The notes: generated by a model not told the origin, from the letters alone. A DNA stretch of 42,506 nt from Lachnospiraceae bacterium (GCA_017619295.1 JAFZSQ010000072.1:1-42506), one strand, 5' to 3'; shown: positions 1 through 8,127, counted from the first letter of the stretch. Made by a program: numbers and translations.

Positions 1-43
1 GCCCCAACTGCACCGTGCAATCGGGGCCTGTCCCCACTTGCAC
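1..43. repeat. REP-like palindromic repeat, tandem pair (first copy truncated by window edge)
   Basis: Bases 2-14 are the right arm of one copy. Bases 15-43 form a complete second copy, with arms GTGCAATCGGGG and CCCCACTTGCAC around the loop CCTGT. The head-to-tail pair has the same layout as the pair at 22280-22340. Confidence 0.85.
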
Positions 44-56
44 ATTCCGTGTATAT

Positions 57-92
57 CAGGTCAAAATCCGTGTGGATTTTGACCTGTTTTTT
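57..92 (+). terminator. Rho-independent terminator-like hairpin
   Basis: A perfect 13-bp stem (57-69 with 74-86) and GTGT loop is followed by six T residues. It probably ends transcription of a gene left of the window. Its right arm overlaps the -35 box of the tldD promoter, so it could instead act as an operator or insulator. Confidence 0.75.
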
Positions 93-107
93 GTGTCGTG
101 CTAGAAT
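79..107 (+). promoter_or_regulatory. Predicted promoter for tldD-tldE
   Basis: TTGACC at 79-84 and TAGAAT at 102-107 are separated by 17 nt, a good match to a sigma-A type promoter. The start codon follows 34 nt downstream with an AGGAGGGG ribosome binding site. Confidence 0.55.
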
Positions 108-141
108 GGAACGGTATGAAATAAATAATCAGGAGGGGAAA

Positions 142-1527
142 ATGCTAAACGACATTTTATCAAATAAGACAAGTTTGTTTGCAGACGGATTCCAGACAGT
201 GCTTCGCGGTCAGGAAAACAGAAACCGCAGAGTAGTGTTTGTTAACGGCGAGATGTCTGCGAACGTAAGAAGCGAAACTAGAGGCGTTAACGCCCGCGTT
301 TCCAAAGATGGCGTTCAGGGATTCTCATCAATGGCTGAGTATTCCGAGGCAGCTGCAGAGGCAGTATTAAAGGCAGCTTCTGAGAACGCACTTTTTCTCG
401 CAACACATGCTCCCAGGGGACTTAAGGCACCCAAGGCCATGCCCGGTACCATCTTCACTCCCCATCGTCCCATTGTGGATTTTGAGCAGAAGAGACTAAT
501 CGATGCATGTAGGGAAGTGGATGACTACATTGTTAAGAACTGTCCCGGCATTACAAGCCGTCGAGTTATCTACTCAGAGGATTCTCAGGACAAAATCATC
601 TACTCCTCAGATTGCACCAGCGGCCATGTGGTTAACCCCAGGGCATACATTTATGTTTTCCTTACAGCTACCACCAAGGACGGCGTTCCTGTTGAACTTT
701 TCAAGGCCTTTGGCGGAGGCGGAAGCTTTGAGGATCAGTTCAGTGACTTAAGCGTATGCTATCCCGGAATCCAGCAACTATACAAGAGACTCATGGACAA
801 GAAAGAAGGCGTTTATGCCGAAGCAGGCATGAAGACAGTTATTCTTGACGGAATGATGGCCGGAATGCTTTCTCACGAGGCTGTGGGTCACACAGTTGAG
901 GCTGATTTGGTAATCGGTGGTTCAGTGGCAGGCCCCAATTTGAACAAGAGGGTTGCATCTGACCTTATTACCATGGTGGACTATGCCCACACAGCTTTCG
1001 GGGAGAGAGTTCCTCTTCCCATTTATCTTGATGATGAGGGCGTTTCCGCTACAGATGCGGTACTCATTAAGGACGGAATTCTCACAGGTTACATGAATGA
1101 CAGAGCTTCAGCTGAAAGATATGGCGTTGACCCTGCAGGTAATGCGAGGGGTTGGCTTTTCTCAGATGAGCCTCTTATCAGAATGAGAAACACCGCAATT
1201 TCGCCCGGCAAGGACAAGATTGAGGACATGATTGCCTCAGTTGATGACGGATATTACCTTATCGACAGCGGAAACGGACAGGCTGACCTTACAGGTGAGT
1301 TCATGTTTGGTGTCACCTTAGGTTATGAGATTAAGAATGGTAAAATCGGCAAAGCTCTACTCGACACCACTGTATCCGGTGTTGCCTTCGAGATGTTAAA
1401 GACCGTTGATATGGTATCCGACAAGATAGTCTGGTCTTCATCAGGTTTTTGCGGCAAGAAGCAGATGATTCCCGTAAGCATGGGCGGTCCTGCATTAAGA
1501 TGTAAGATTATGATTGGCGGAAGATAA
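142..1527 (+). CDS. tldD: TldD-type metalloprotease subunit
   Basis: This is a 461-residue protein of the TldD/PmbA (peptidase U62) family. In Escherichia coli, TldD and TldE form a cytoplasmic heterodimeric zinc protease that degrades unfolded peptides and matures some modified peptides; TldD carries the metal site. The zinc motif HEAVGH is at residues 245-250 and is followed by the family-typical acidic residue in TVEAD. The C-terminal half ends with the family-like GGPALRCKIMIGG segment. I chose ATG 142 because an AGGAGGGG ribosome binding site lies just upstream; an upstream ATG at 49 would place coding sequence across a hairpin. The partner gene follows after 12 nt, so the two subunits are almost certainly co-transcribed. 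Confidence 0.92.
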   Translation: MLNDILSNKTSLFADGFQTVLRGQENRNRRVVFVNGEMSANVRSETRGVNARVSKDGVQGFSSMAEYSEAAAEAVLKAASENALFLATHAPRGLKAPKAMPGTIFTPHRPIVDFEQKRLIDACREVDDYIVKNCPGITSRRVIYSEDSQDKIIYSSDCTSGHVVNPRAYIYVFLTATTKDGVPVELFKAFGGGGSFEDQFSDLSVCYPGIQQLYKRLMDKKEGVYAEAGMKTVILDGMMAGMLSHEAVGHTVEADLVIGGSVAGPNLNKRVASDLITMVDYAHTAFGERVPLPIYLDDEGVSATDAVLIKDGILTGYMNDRASAERYGVDPAGNARGWLFSDEPLIRMRNTAISPGKDKIEDMIASVDDGYYLIDSGNGQADLTGEFMFGVTLGYEIKNGKIGKALLDTTVSGVAFEMLKTVDMVSDKIVWSSSGFCGKKQMIPVSMGGPALRCKIMIGGR

Positions 1528-1539
1528 GGGGGAGAGAAA

Positions 1540-2838
1540 ATGAAAGATTTAAAAGAATTATCAGTAAAAATCGACTCTCTCTTGGAGAGCAAAGAAATAA
1601 AGAAATACGCATACTCCATTTCTGAAATAGAAACCCAGGAGTTTAACATGGAGGATGGTGAGTTTAACCTCCTTCGTACACTTTTTGACAACAGCCTTGC
1701 GGTTACCAGTTTTGTAGGCGAAAAGCAGGGCATCGCAACAGGTAATGATTTTACCGATGAAGGCTTGGCAGCAACTGTCAGTGCATCCGTAGAGGCAGCT
1801 AATTCAGCGGAACCTGACGCATGCAAAGACATTGCTAAGTTTGAGGGTGAAGAAGTTTTTAACATAGGATGTCTTAAGCCTGACAGGGAGAAATTCTTCG
1901 AAAGATTGGTTGAACTTCAGAAGGACCTTAAGGAGAAATATCCTAAGATTAAGCTTATGATGGCCGTTGCCAAATATTCATCATCCCATCAGCTCTATAA
2001 GAACACCAACGGCACCGTGTTTGAAACCAACAGCGGCAGATACATGGTACTTTTGGAGTTTGCGGGAAATGACGGAGAGAAGACCACAAGCTTCAACGGC
2101 GCCGAGATAATCGTTACCGAGCTTGATAAACCTTTTATCGAGTATGATTCCCTTCGCGTTAAACTTGATGAATCAGTGGCAGCATTGAATGAAACAAGCT
2201 TCGAAGGAAAAATTGAGGGGAAGGTGATTTTGACACCTGATGCATTGGTGCAGTTCATATCCTTCCTTATCATGAATTACCTTTCCGATAACGTTGTGCT
2301 CGAGGGCACCAGCCTTTGGCTTGATAAGCTTGGCGAGAAGGTGGCGGACGAGAGAATCAGCGTGGTTAACGATCCTTATTCGAAGGAAGTTATTTGCGAC
2401 GGAATGTACACAGCTGACGGCTTCAAGGGCGAAACCACACCTATCATTGAGAAGGGCGTTCTTAAGAGCTTCTTCTTAAGCTTGTATGCGGCTAATAAGA
2501 CGGGCCGCAAGCCTGCGAAGATTCCGGGCGGAAACTTCATTGTGGCTAACGGCGATACACCCTATGCCGACATGGTAAAATCCATTAAGAAGGGCCTTAT
2601 TGTGGGCGGCTTCTCAGGTGGAATGCCTTCCGCAAACGGCGAGTTCTCCGGCGTTGCCAAGAACAGCTTCCTTGTGGAGGACGGCGAGATTAAGGGCGCT
2701 GTTACCGAGACAATGATTAACGGTAACCTGGGTGCGATGTTCAATAACCTTGTTTCCATTTCAAAGGAGACAATCAATTCCGGTGAGATGATTGTTCCTT
2801 ACTACTGCGTGGATGGAATTGTTATATCAGGTAAATAG
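1540..2838 (+). CDS. pmbA: TldE/PmbA-type protease partner subunit
   Basis: This 432-residue protein matches the TldE/PmbA half of the TldD/TldE protease. It shares the family fold but lacks the HExxxH zinc motif seen in its upstream neighbour, as expected for the non-catalytic subunit that closes the peptidase chamber. Recognisable family segments include IPGGNFIVANGD near residue 327 and the glycine-rich stretch GGFSGGMPSANGEFSGVAKN. The gene begins 12 nt after tldD behind a GGGGGAGAG ribosome binding site. A perfect hairpin with a T tract lies 6 nt after the stop codon and probably ends the two-gene operon. Confidence 0.92.
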   Translation: MKDLKELSVKIDSLLESKEIKKYAYSISEIETQEFNMEDGEFNLLRTLFDNSLAVTSFVGEKQGIATGNDFTDEGLAATVSASVEAANSAEPDACKDIAKFEGEEVFNIGCLKPDREKFFERLVELQKDLKEKYPKIKLMMAVAKYSSSHQLYKNTNGTVFETNSGRYMVLLEFAGNDGEKTTSFNGAEIIVTELDKPFIEYDSLRVKLDESVAALNETSFEGKIEGKVILTPDALVQFISFLIMNYLSDNVVLEGTSLWLDKLGEKVADERISVVNDPYSKEVICDGMYTADGFKGETTPIIEKGVLKSFFLSLYAANKTGRKPAKIPGGNFIVANGDTPYADMVKSIKKGLIVGGFSGGMPSANGEFSGVAKNSFLVEDGEIKGAVTETMINGNLGAMFNNLVSISKETINSGEMIVPYYCVDGIVISGK

Positions 2839-2844
2839 AGTTAA

Positions 2845-2885
2845 AAAAAGGTGCAATCGGGGCCTGTCCCCGATTGCACCTTTTT
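2845..2885. repeat. REP-like palindrome, also a likely terminator
   Basis: An 18-bp perfect stem (2845-2862 with 2868-2885) surrounds the loop CCTGT. It is flanked by A and T runs, so it would work as an intrinsic terminator in both directions. The core GGGGCCTGTCCCC matches copies elsewhere in the window. It starts 6 nt after the tldE stop codon. Confidence 0.88.
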
Positions 2886-3006
2886 GTATTTCGGTATTTC
2901 GATTTTGCACCTTGGTAGAGGAGGTATTGAAGGGCTCTTTCCCCTGTGGTAACGTGCTTACAAGACATGAAAAACGCAACAGAAAAAAAGGAAAGAGGTA
3001 AACAAA

Positions 3007-3882
3007 ATGGAAAGAAAGAAAATAACAAAACCCTTCATGATGGTATTTGCAATATACATTCTGTATTACGTATTGCATGTGACGGAGGTGTTCCTGCTCC
3101 GCACGGATCAGACCTGGATCGGCGAGGCGGTATTTCACAAGTTCCTTGGAATCGTCATCATGGCAATCATCGCATTCATGCATGGCTACAAGGCTGAAGA
3201 AATCGGTTTTTTAAAGGGCAAGAACATCCTTAACGTATTTAAGGGCCTGGCCTTCGGATTTGGCGTTTTCGTCATCGCATATACAACAGAAATCATCATT
3301 GCCAAAATCACAGGCTCCTACGATTCACTTAAATTCTACGTAAGCGCCTACGCCATTGACAAAAACGTGGGGAACAGAACAGAACTTATCTTTTTTATAA
3401 TCTGCATCATCGGAAACATCATAAATGTGCTGATGGAAGAGGGAAACTTTAGAGGATTGTTCCTTAGGATTCTCGGAGAGAAATACGCTTTTACCAAAGC
3501 AGCAATTATTTCATCGGTATTGTTTGGCTTCTGGCACATCGTAAGCCCCATCAGAAACTACGTTGACGGGGAGCAGAGCCTTACCGGAACAATTTTTAAT
3601 GCAACATTTTTACTTGTCGCAAGCGCACTGGTTGGTTTAAAATTTACTATGTTGACAAAGATGACCGGCAGCATCTACATGAGCATGGGCGATCACTTTT
3701 TCAACAATACAATTGTGAACCTTTTACATGTGGTAACCAAAACCGGTGCCGACGAGTTAATGACTGTCAGGGTGTCCATCGCCCAGACCCTTTCCTTCGT
3801 CATTGTGCTGATTTGTTACTGCAAATGGCGGAGAAAAAATGCGCTTAATAATGAAAGAGAGGCAGGATTTAGAGCATCCTGA
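3007..3882 (+). CDS. CPBP-family intramembrane metalloprotease
   Basis: A 291-residue polytopic membrane protein of the CPBP (CAAX protease and bacteriocin-processing) family. The three family motifs are visible: EExxxR as E144-E145-G-N-F-R149, FxxxH as FGFWH177, and HxxxN as H230-FFN-N234 preceded by D229. About seven hydrophobic segments cover most of the chain. Family members process prenylated or leader-bearing peptides, confer bacteriocin self-immunity or regulate membrane proteases; the substrate here is unknown. The start is supported by AGAGG upstream. The last 44 nt overlap the LytTR gene in another frame, which suggests translational coupling and a shared role. Confidence 0.85.
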   Translation: MERKKITKPFMMVFAIYILYYVLHVTEVFLLRTDQTWIGEAVFHKFLGIVIMAIIAFMHGYKAEEIGFLKGKNILNVFKGLAFGFGVFVIAYTTEIIIAKITGSYDSLKFYVSAYAIDKNVGNRTELIFFIICIIGNIINVLMEEGNFRGLFLRILGEKYAFTKAAIISSVLFGFWHIVSPIRNYVDGEQSLTGTIFNATFLLVASALVGLKFTMLTKMTGSIYMSMGDHFFNNTIVNLLHVVTKTGADELMTVRVSIAQTLSFVIVLICYCKWRRKNALNNEREAGFRAS

Positions 3883-4285
3883 GGTTACAATCGAGTACCG
3901 CGATTTGACGGAGAATGTGAAACGAGTGTCGGATTTCGTCCGCTCCGTGGATCAGAGCATTATTTGTAGAAAAAACGACGAAGATTTCTCCATCCCTGCA
4001 AGCGATATCTTTTACGTGGAAAGTGTAGATAAGAAAGCTTTTGTGTACGGCGAATCTGAGGTTTATCAGACAGGCATGAGGCTTATTGAGTTAGAGGAAG
4101 TGCTTTCCCACGCAGGCTTCGTAAGAGTCAGCAAATCCGCGATTCTAAACGTGGAGAAGCTTAAAGGGGTGAAGAATCTTGCTAACTCGAAGCTCGAGGC
4201 ACTTCTTATAAATGACGAGAGAATCTGCGTAAGCAGGAAGTACCTTAAGGACATCAGGGAAGTGCTTATGAGGAGGAATGGATGA
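3839..4285 (+). CDS. LytTR-domain DNA-binding regulator
   Basis: A 148-residue protein whose C-terminal two thirds (about 45-145) form a LytTR DNA-binding domain, recognisable from the IPASDIFYVESVDKKAFVY opening, the GFVRVSKSAILNV segment and the RICVSRKYLKDIREVL helix near the end. There is no receiver domain, so it belongs to the stand-alone LytTR regulators that usually pair with a small DUF3021 membrane protein, which is the next gene. GGAG lies 5 nt before ATG 3839, inside the CPBP gene. The stop codon overlaps the next start as ATGA. It probably controls this cluster, possibly in response to its membrane partner; that role is inferred. Confidence 0.87.
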   Translation: MRLIMKERQDLEHPEVTIEYRDLTENVKRVSDFVRSVDQSIICRKNDEDFSIPASDIFYVESVDKKAFVYGESEVYQTGMRLIELEEVLSHAGFVRVSKSAILNVEKLKGVKNLANSKLEALLINDERICVSRKYLKDIREVLMRRNG

Positions 4286-4668
4286 TGAAAAAGGCGATTC
4301 TTAATGTTTTTGCCATGACAGGCATTACTCTCGTGGTGCTGTCACTGGTGGCCCTTTGCTATAATGCCAGCTTCTTATGCCTTGAGACGGTGTTTCAGGC
4401 TCTTGGGCTTAACCTGTTAATCTATCTTGGAATCATGTTTATTAATACCATAGAGTTCAGATTCTATCTGCTGGAAACGGGACTGAAGCTTGTGTATTCC
4501 ATCGCTTTGGTTCTTATAGCCGGGAAGATTTTCGGGTGGTATCAGAACCTGTCGGCTCCGGTTCTTGGGGGCATGGCTTTGGTGATTCTTTTGCTTTGCG
4601 GCTACCTTGATATGCTAAGCTTAAGAAACGAGATTAAAGAGATAAACGATTTGATTGGGGAGAAATAA
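4282..4668 (+). CDS. DUF3021-like membrane protein
   Basis: A 128-residue protein with four predicted membrane segments and a short charged C-terminal tail (NEIKEINDLIGEK). Size, topology and position right after a stand-alone LytTR gene match the DUF3021 family, thought to modulate the LytTR regulator from the membrane. Two start codons are possible, ATG 4282 and ATG 4285, behind GAGGAGG. The gene overlaps the LytTR stop by 4 nt, and its own TAA overlaps the next ATG by 1 nt, so the four genes read as one unit. The family call rests mainly on context and topology. Confidence 0.65.
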   Translation: MMKKAILNVFAMTGITLVVLSLVALCYNASFLCLETVFQALGLNLLIYLGIMFINTIEFRFYLLETGLKLVYSIALVLIAGKIFGWYQNLSAPVLGGMALVILLLCGYLDMLSLRNEIKEINDLIGEK

Positions 4669-5096
4669 TGAATATTTTTAAAAGGGTCTTGGTTATTGTA
4701 CTTCAGTGTACATGGGGACTCGGAGCAACTCTTATCGGGCTGCTCTTCTTTATTAAGTACAGAAAAAGGCCTCACAGGTTATACCGCGGCGCCATTGAAA
4801 CCGTGTGGGATAATCCCTGGGGAGGCCTCAGCATGGGGTTATTTATATTCACTCCCGATGCCGAGGCGGAATATCAAAGTAAAGTCAGGGTTCATGAGTA
4901 TGGTCACTGTATGCAGTCCATACTTCTTGGGCCTTTAATGCTTGTTGTGGGGATTTTGTCGGCAGCCTGGGGGTCACACCCTTACTTCATAAATCTTCGC
5001 AAGGAGAAGAATATTCGCTACACGTCCTTCTTCATCGAAGCCTGGGCCAGCAAGTGGGGCGAGGCAGCGACGAAGGAGCCTGCAATTTGGGAATAG
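4668..5096 (+). CDS. Small membrane protein with an HExxH zinc-protease motif
   Basis: A 142-residue protein I cannot assign to a named family. A hydrophobic segment near residues 8-28 is followed by a basic stretch, then HEYGH at residues 76-80, the core zincin motif, beside a second hydrophobic segment (about 85-103). Acidic residues such as the Glu in FIEAW near 124 could supply a third metal ligand. The layout suggests a minimal membrane-bound metalloprotease or a pseudo-protease. It is translationally linked (TAATG) to the DUF3021-like gene, making it the second predicted metalloprotease in this cluster with the CPBP protein. A REP-like element begins at the base after the stop codon. 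Confidence 0.6.
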   Translation: MNIFKRVLVIVLQCTWGLGATLIGLLFFIKYRKRPHRLYRGAIETVWDNPWGGLSMGLFIFTPDAEAEYQSKVRVHEYGHCMQSILLGPLMLVVGILSAAWGSHPYFINLRKEKNIRYTSFFIEAWASKWGEAATKEPAIWE

Positions 5097-5180
5097 GGGC
5101 GGATGTGCAGGTTGGGGACTGTCGTGTCTTTGCATGCGTAGTGTGCAAAGCAGGACTGTCCCCAACCTGCACGTCCGCCC
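5097..5180. repeat. REP-like palindrome with an internal insertion
   Basis: Outer arms of 23 nt (5097-5119 and 5158-5180) pair with one mismatch. GACTGTC occurs at both 5117-5123 and 5154-5160. Deleting one copy together with the intervening 30 nt would restore a compact palindrome centred on GGGGACTGTCCCC. The inserted segment contains its own CTTTGCA/TGCAAAG hairpin. The element abuts the preceding stop codon. Confidence 0.8.
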
Positions 5181-5221
5181 ATATTTGTGGTATAATTATG
5201 CGGTAAAGAAAGGGAGGGAAT

Positions 5222-5968
5222 ATGGCAACGATATTAAACAGCCCGGCGCTGTATGCGATTTGCGGAACCATTATCGGGTTCGTGGCAATCGTCTGCGTCA
5301 TTTTCATGATCAGAGCCTATAAGGCAGGAATAGCCGCAGGCATGGATAAGGCCATGCTCAAAAGGACCATTACGTCCAGCGTCACATTCACGATTCTGCC
5401 CAGTGTAGGCATTTTACTCGGCGTTATTGCACTTTCGGGAAGTCTCGGCACACCCTGGCCATGGCTCAGACTCTCGGTAATAGGCGCCCTTCACTACGAA
5501 ACCCAGGTCGCTCAGGCAGCGGCGGAACAGGTGGGCGTAGGTTCACTTAGTGCGGCCAACATGACACCCGTAGGTTTTGCGACCATCGCTCTTCTCATGA
5601 GCATATGCATTCCCTGGGGTATGATTCTTTCATTCTTCTTCAACAAATCTTATCTGAAAAAACTCCAAGGCAAAAACAAGGATGAACAGAATACCGACAA
5701 GAAAGCAGGCTTTGGCGACTCAGCCATGATTGCCATGTTTATGGGCCTTGTAAGCGCATACATCGGCAGTTACATCGGCGGATTCATTTCCGGTGAAGGC
5801 CTTTTTACATTCAAAGGAGATTTGACGCCTTTAATCGTGGCCATTGTTTCGGCTGTGGTGATGGCGATTTTTACATATTTTGCAGAGAAAAAACACATGG
5901 TCTGGCTTGAAAGCTTCTCCATTGCCGGCAGTATGCTAATCGGCATGCTGGCCGCGGTGTTTATTTAG
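5222..5968 (+). CDS. DUF5058-family membrane protein
   Basis: A 248-residue protein with about six membrane segments: N-terminal (11-30), two in the SVTFTILPSVGILLGVIALS and ANMTPVGFATIALLMSICIPWG regions, and three near the C-terminus. A charged cytoplasmic linker (KNKDEQNTDKK) lies near residue 160. The motif region TILPSVGILLGVIALSGSLGTPWPWLRLSVIGA resembles DUF5058 proteins, uncharacterised membrane proteins often paired with a second membrane protein and a peptidase, as here. GGGAGGG precedes ATG 5222. I infer a role in import or export of a small peptide or acyl-amino acid handled by the M20 hydrolase two genes downstream. Transport itself is not shown by the sequence. Confidence 0.62.
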   Translation: MATILNSPALYAICGTIIGFVAIVCVIFMIRAYKAGIAAGMDKAMLKRTITSSVTFTILPSVGILLGVIALSGSLGTPWPWLRLSVIGALHYETQVAQAAAEQVGVGSLSAANMTPVGFATIALLMSICIPWGMILSFFFNKSYLKKLQGKNKDEQNTDKKAGFGDSAMIAMFMGLVSAYIGSYIGGFISGEGLFTFKGDLTPLIVAIVSAVVMAIFTYFAEKKHMVWLESFSIAGSMLIGMLAAVFI

Positions 5969-5980
5969 GAGGTGAGGGCC

Positions 5981-6661
5981 GTGGAAAATAAAGAATATCT
6001 TGAAAAATACAACAGAGGCACTCACATAATCGGTCGAATTGTCTCGGCTGTCGCCATTTTCCTTTTGGTGGGCGCACCGTTTCTCATCGGTAAGATAATA
6101 GGCGGCATGCCGGATCTTTCCGCAGTGGCCAAGGGATTTATCTCCGTTGGTCTCATCTGGACCATCTCAAGTGTTGTGGAATTCTTGGTTTACACCCCAA
6201 TGCTTGGCGCAGGCGGAGGATATTTGGCTTTTATCACAGGTAACCTCATCAACATGAAGATTCCCTGCGCCATGAACGCCAAGGACATGGCAGGCACCAA
6301 ATCGGGAACCACCGAAAATGAGATTATCTCAACACTTTCCATTGCGGCATCAAGCCTTACAACCATAGTGGTTCTGGCTCTGGGAGTCATTCTTTTGGCG
6401 CCCTTACAGCCCGTGCTTCAAAGCGAGACCCTGGCTCCCGCCTTTGCAAACGTAGTGCCGGCACTGTTTGGAGCAATGGCATATCAGTATTTCAGGAAAA
6501 ATTTAAAGCTCGCCATGGTACCCCTTGTTATCATGAGTATCCTCTTTATACTGGTTCCGACTCTGATCAGCCAGACCAGCATCATGATACTCCCAAGCGG
6601 CGCAATTACCATAGCTTTGGCTTTGTTTATCTATAAAAAGAAAGGTACCATAGAGGGCTGA
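5981..6661 (+). CDS. Polytopic membrane protein, partner of DUF5058 protein
   Basis: A protein of about 226 residues with six to seven hydrophobic segments. GTG at 5981 is the likely start, because AGGAGG ends 8 nt upstream; the in-frame GTG at 5972 overlaps that ribosome binding site. The glycine-rich stretch PMLGAGGGYLAFITGNLINMKIPCA followed by a polar loop (AKDMAGTKSGTTENE) looks like a re-entrant or substrate-binding region of a transporter, but I do not recognise the family with confidence. It starts 12 nt after the DUF5058 gene and ends just before the M20 peptidase, so the two membrane proteins probably form one complex. Confidence 0.6.
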   Translation: MENKEYLEKYNRGTHIIGRIVSAVAIFLLVGAPFLIGKIIGGMPDLSAVAKGFISVGLIWTISSVVEFLVYTPMLGAGGGYLAFITGNLINMKIPCAMNAKDMAGTKSGTTENEIISTLSIAASSLTTIVVLALGVILLAPLQPVLQSETLAPAFANVVPALFGAMAYQYFRKNLKLAMVPLVIMSILFILVPTLISQTSIMILPSGAITIALALFIYKKKGTIEG

Positions 6662-6665
6662 TCTA

Positions 6666-8111
6666 ATGAAAATTTTAATTGGCATCCTGATTTGCCTGGG
6701 AGCAATCATCGGATTAATTGTGGTGCTTCTTTTGGTGGCCCTGATTAAAACCCTGCTTACCCCTAGTAAGAAATCAGAGTATAAGGCTCCGGAAGCGGAT
6801 GAGAGAGCACTTGATTATGCTCACAAGCTCTCGGAGATGATTAAGTATGACACCACCTCCCACGATGGAGTTCATGACGTAGAAAAGTTCGAAGGATTCC
6901 ACAAAGTACTGGAGGATCTCTTCCCACTTGTGCATAGTAACCTTGAGAGAACCAATATTGACGGCAACCTCTTATTCTACTGGAAGGGTGCAAGCAGTGA
7001 AAAACCGCTGGTTCTCATGAGCCACCAGGACGTTGTCCCCGCAGAGGGTGAGTGGATTCACGACGCTTTTTCCGGAGATATAGCTGACGGAAAGGTTTGG
7101 GGACGAGGAGCCAGTGACACAAAGTGTTCGGTTTTCGGATTCTTTGAGGCGGTGGAGGAACTTTTGAAGGAAGGCTACACTCCGCCAATGGACGTTTATC
7201 TTTCCTCATCATGTACGGAAGAGTGGGCAGGAGACGGATGCCCGAAGCTTGTGGAGGAAATGAAGAGGCGTGGCGTCAAACCCTATCTTGTGTGCGACGA
7301 AGGCGGCGGAATCATAACGGAGCCTGTAGGCGGCATCCCCGGAAACTTTGCCATGGTAGGCGTATTTGAGAAAGGTAAAGCAGACATAAAGCTTACCGCT
7401 AAATCAAACGGCGGACATGCGTCTGCACCCAAGGCAAATTCACCTATTGCGAGACTTGCGGCCTTTGTAAACGAGTTTGAGACTAAGAAACCTTTTAAGA
7501 GAAAACTGCTTCCCGAGGTTCAGGCTATGTTTGAAAAGCTGGCACCTTACGCAAGTTTTCCTTTAAAGTTTGTATTTACAAATATCTGGCTGTTTAAGCC
7601 GATTCTTTTAAAAGTACTGCCTTTGATCTCAGCGCAGGCAGGGGCAATGATTCAGACAACCATAGCTTTTACCATGCAAAAAGGCTCTGATGCGTACAAC
7701 GTTCTTCCTCAGGAAGCGACCCTTGGAGCCAACATGAGATTTATCCCCCACCAGGGGATGGACGAAAGTCTTAATATTGTACATAAAAAAGCTGAGAAAC
7801 ATGACTTAAAACTTGATATAATATATGCAAGCGATTACTCCGAGTCCGCGGATATAAACGGAGAAGGCTTCAAACTTCTTGAGCGGATTATCGGGGAAAC
7901 CTTTGAGGGCATGCCGGTCAGCCCCTACGTAATGACCGGAGCTACAGATGCCAAGTGTTATCAGGAAATCTGTGATTGTGTTTTACGATTTGCACCGGTT
8001 ATTTACGGACCCGAGCAAATGGCGGGAATGCACGGGCTTAATGAAAATATAGAATATAATTGCTTGACGGGGTGTGTAGATTTTTATAAGAACTTAATAA
8101 GGGCCATGTAA
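6666..8111 (+). CDS. Membrane-anchored M20-family metallopeptidase (carboxypeptidase S / PM20D1-like)
   Basis: A 481-residue di-zinc hydrolase of the M20 family with one N-terminal membrane segment (about 3-28). Zinc-site motifs are H120-Q-D122 within LMSHQDVVPAEGEW, then WGRGASDTK, and the catalytic Glu pair in CTEEWAGDG. The SHQDVVP signature and the membrane anchor fit the carboxypeptidase S / PM20D1 branch, which cleaves C-terminal residues from peptides or hydrolyses N-acyl amino acids. The dimerisation (lid) domain lies around residues 235-370. The anchor probably places the enzyme beside the two preceding membrane proteins, 4 nt upstream, suggesting coupled transport and hydrolysis. 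Exact substrate unknown. Confidence 0.85.
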   Translation: MKILIGILICLGAIIGLIVVLLLVALIKTLLTPSKKSEYKAPEADERALDYAHKLSEMIKYDTTSHDGVHDVEKFEGFHKVLEDLFPLVHSNLERTNIDGNLLFYWKGASSEKPLVLMSHQDVVPAEGEWIHDAFSGDIADGKVWGRGASDTKCSVFGFFEAVEELLKEGYTPPMDVYLSSSCTEEWAGDGCPKLVEEMKRRGVKPYLVCDEGGGIITEPVGGIPGNFAMVGVFEKGKADIKLTAKSNGGHASAPKANSPIARLAAFVNEFETKKPFKRKLLPEVQAMFEKLAPYASFPLKFVFTNIWLFKPILLKVLPLISAQAGAMIQTTIAFTMQKGSDAYNVLPQEATLGANMRFIPHQGMDESLNIVHKKAEKHDLKLDIIYASDYSESADINGEGFKLLERIIGETFEGMPVSPYVMTGATDAKCYQEICDCVLRFAPVIYGPEQMAGMHGLNENIEYNCLTGCVDFYKNLIRAM

Positions 8112-8127
8112 CTGAAGTTTAGTCTAA

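Noticed and set aside
2845-2885. Reading this hairpin as only an ordinary terminator
   Set aside because: It can act as one, but its core and arm sequences recur in at least six other places, so it is better listed as a repeat family member with terminator potential.
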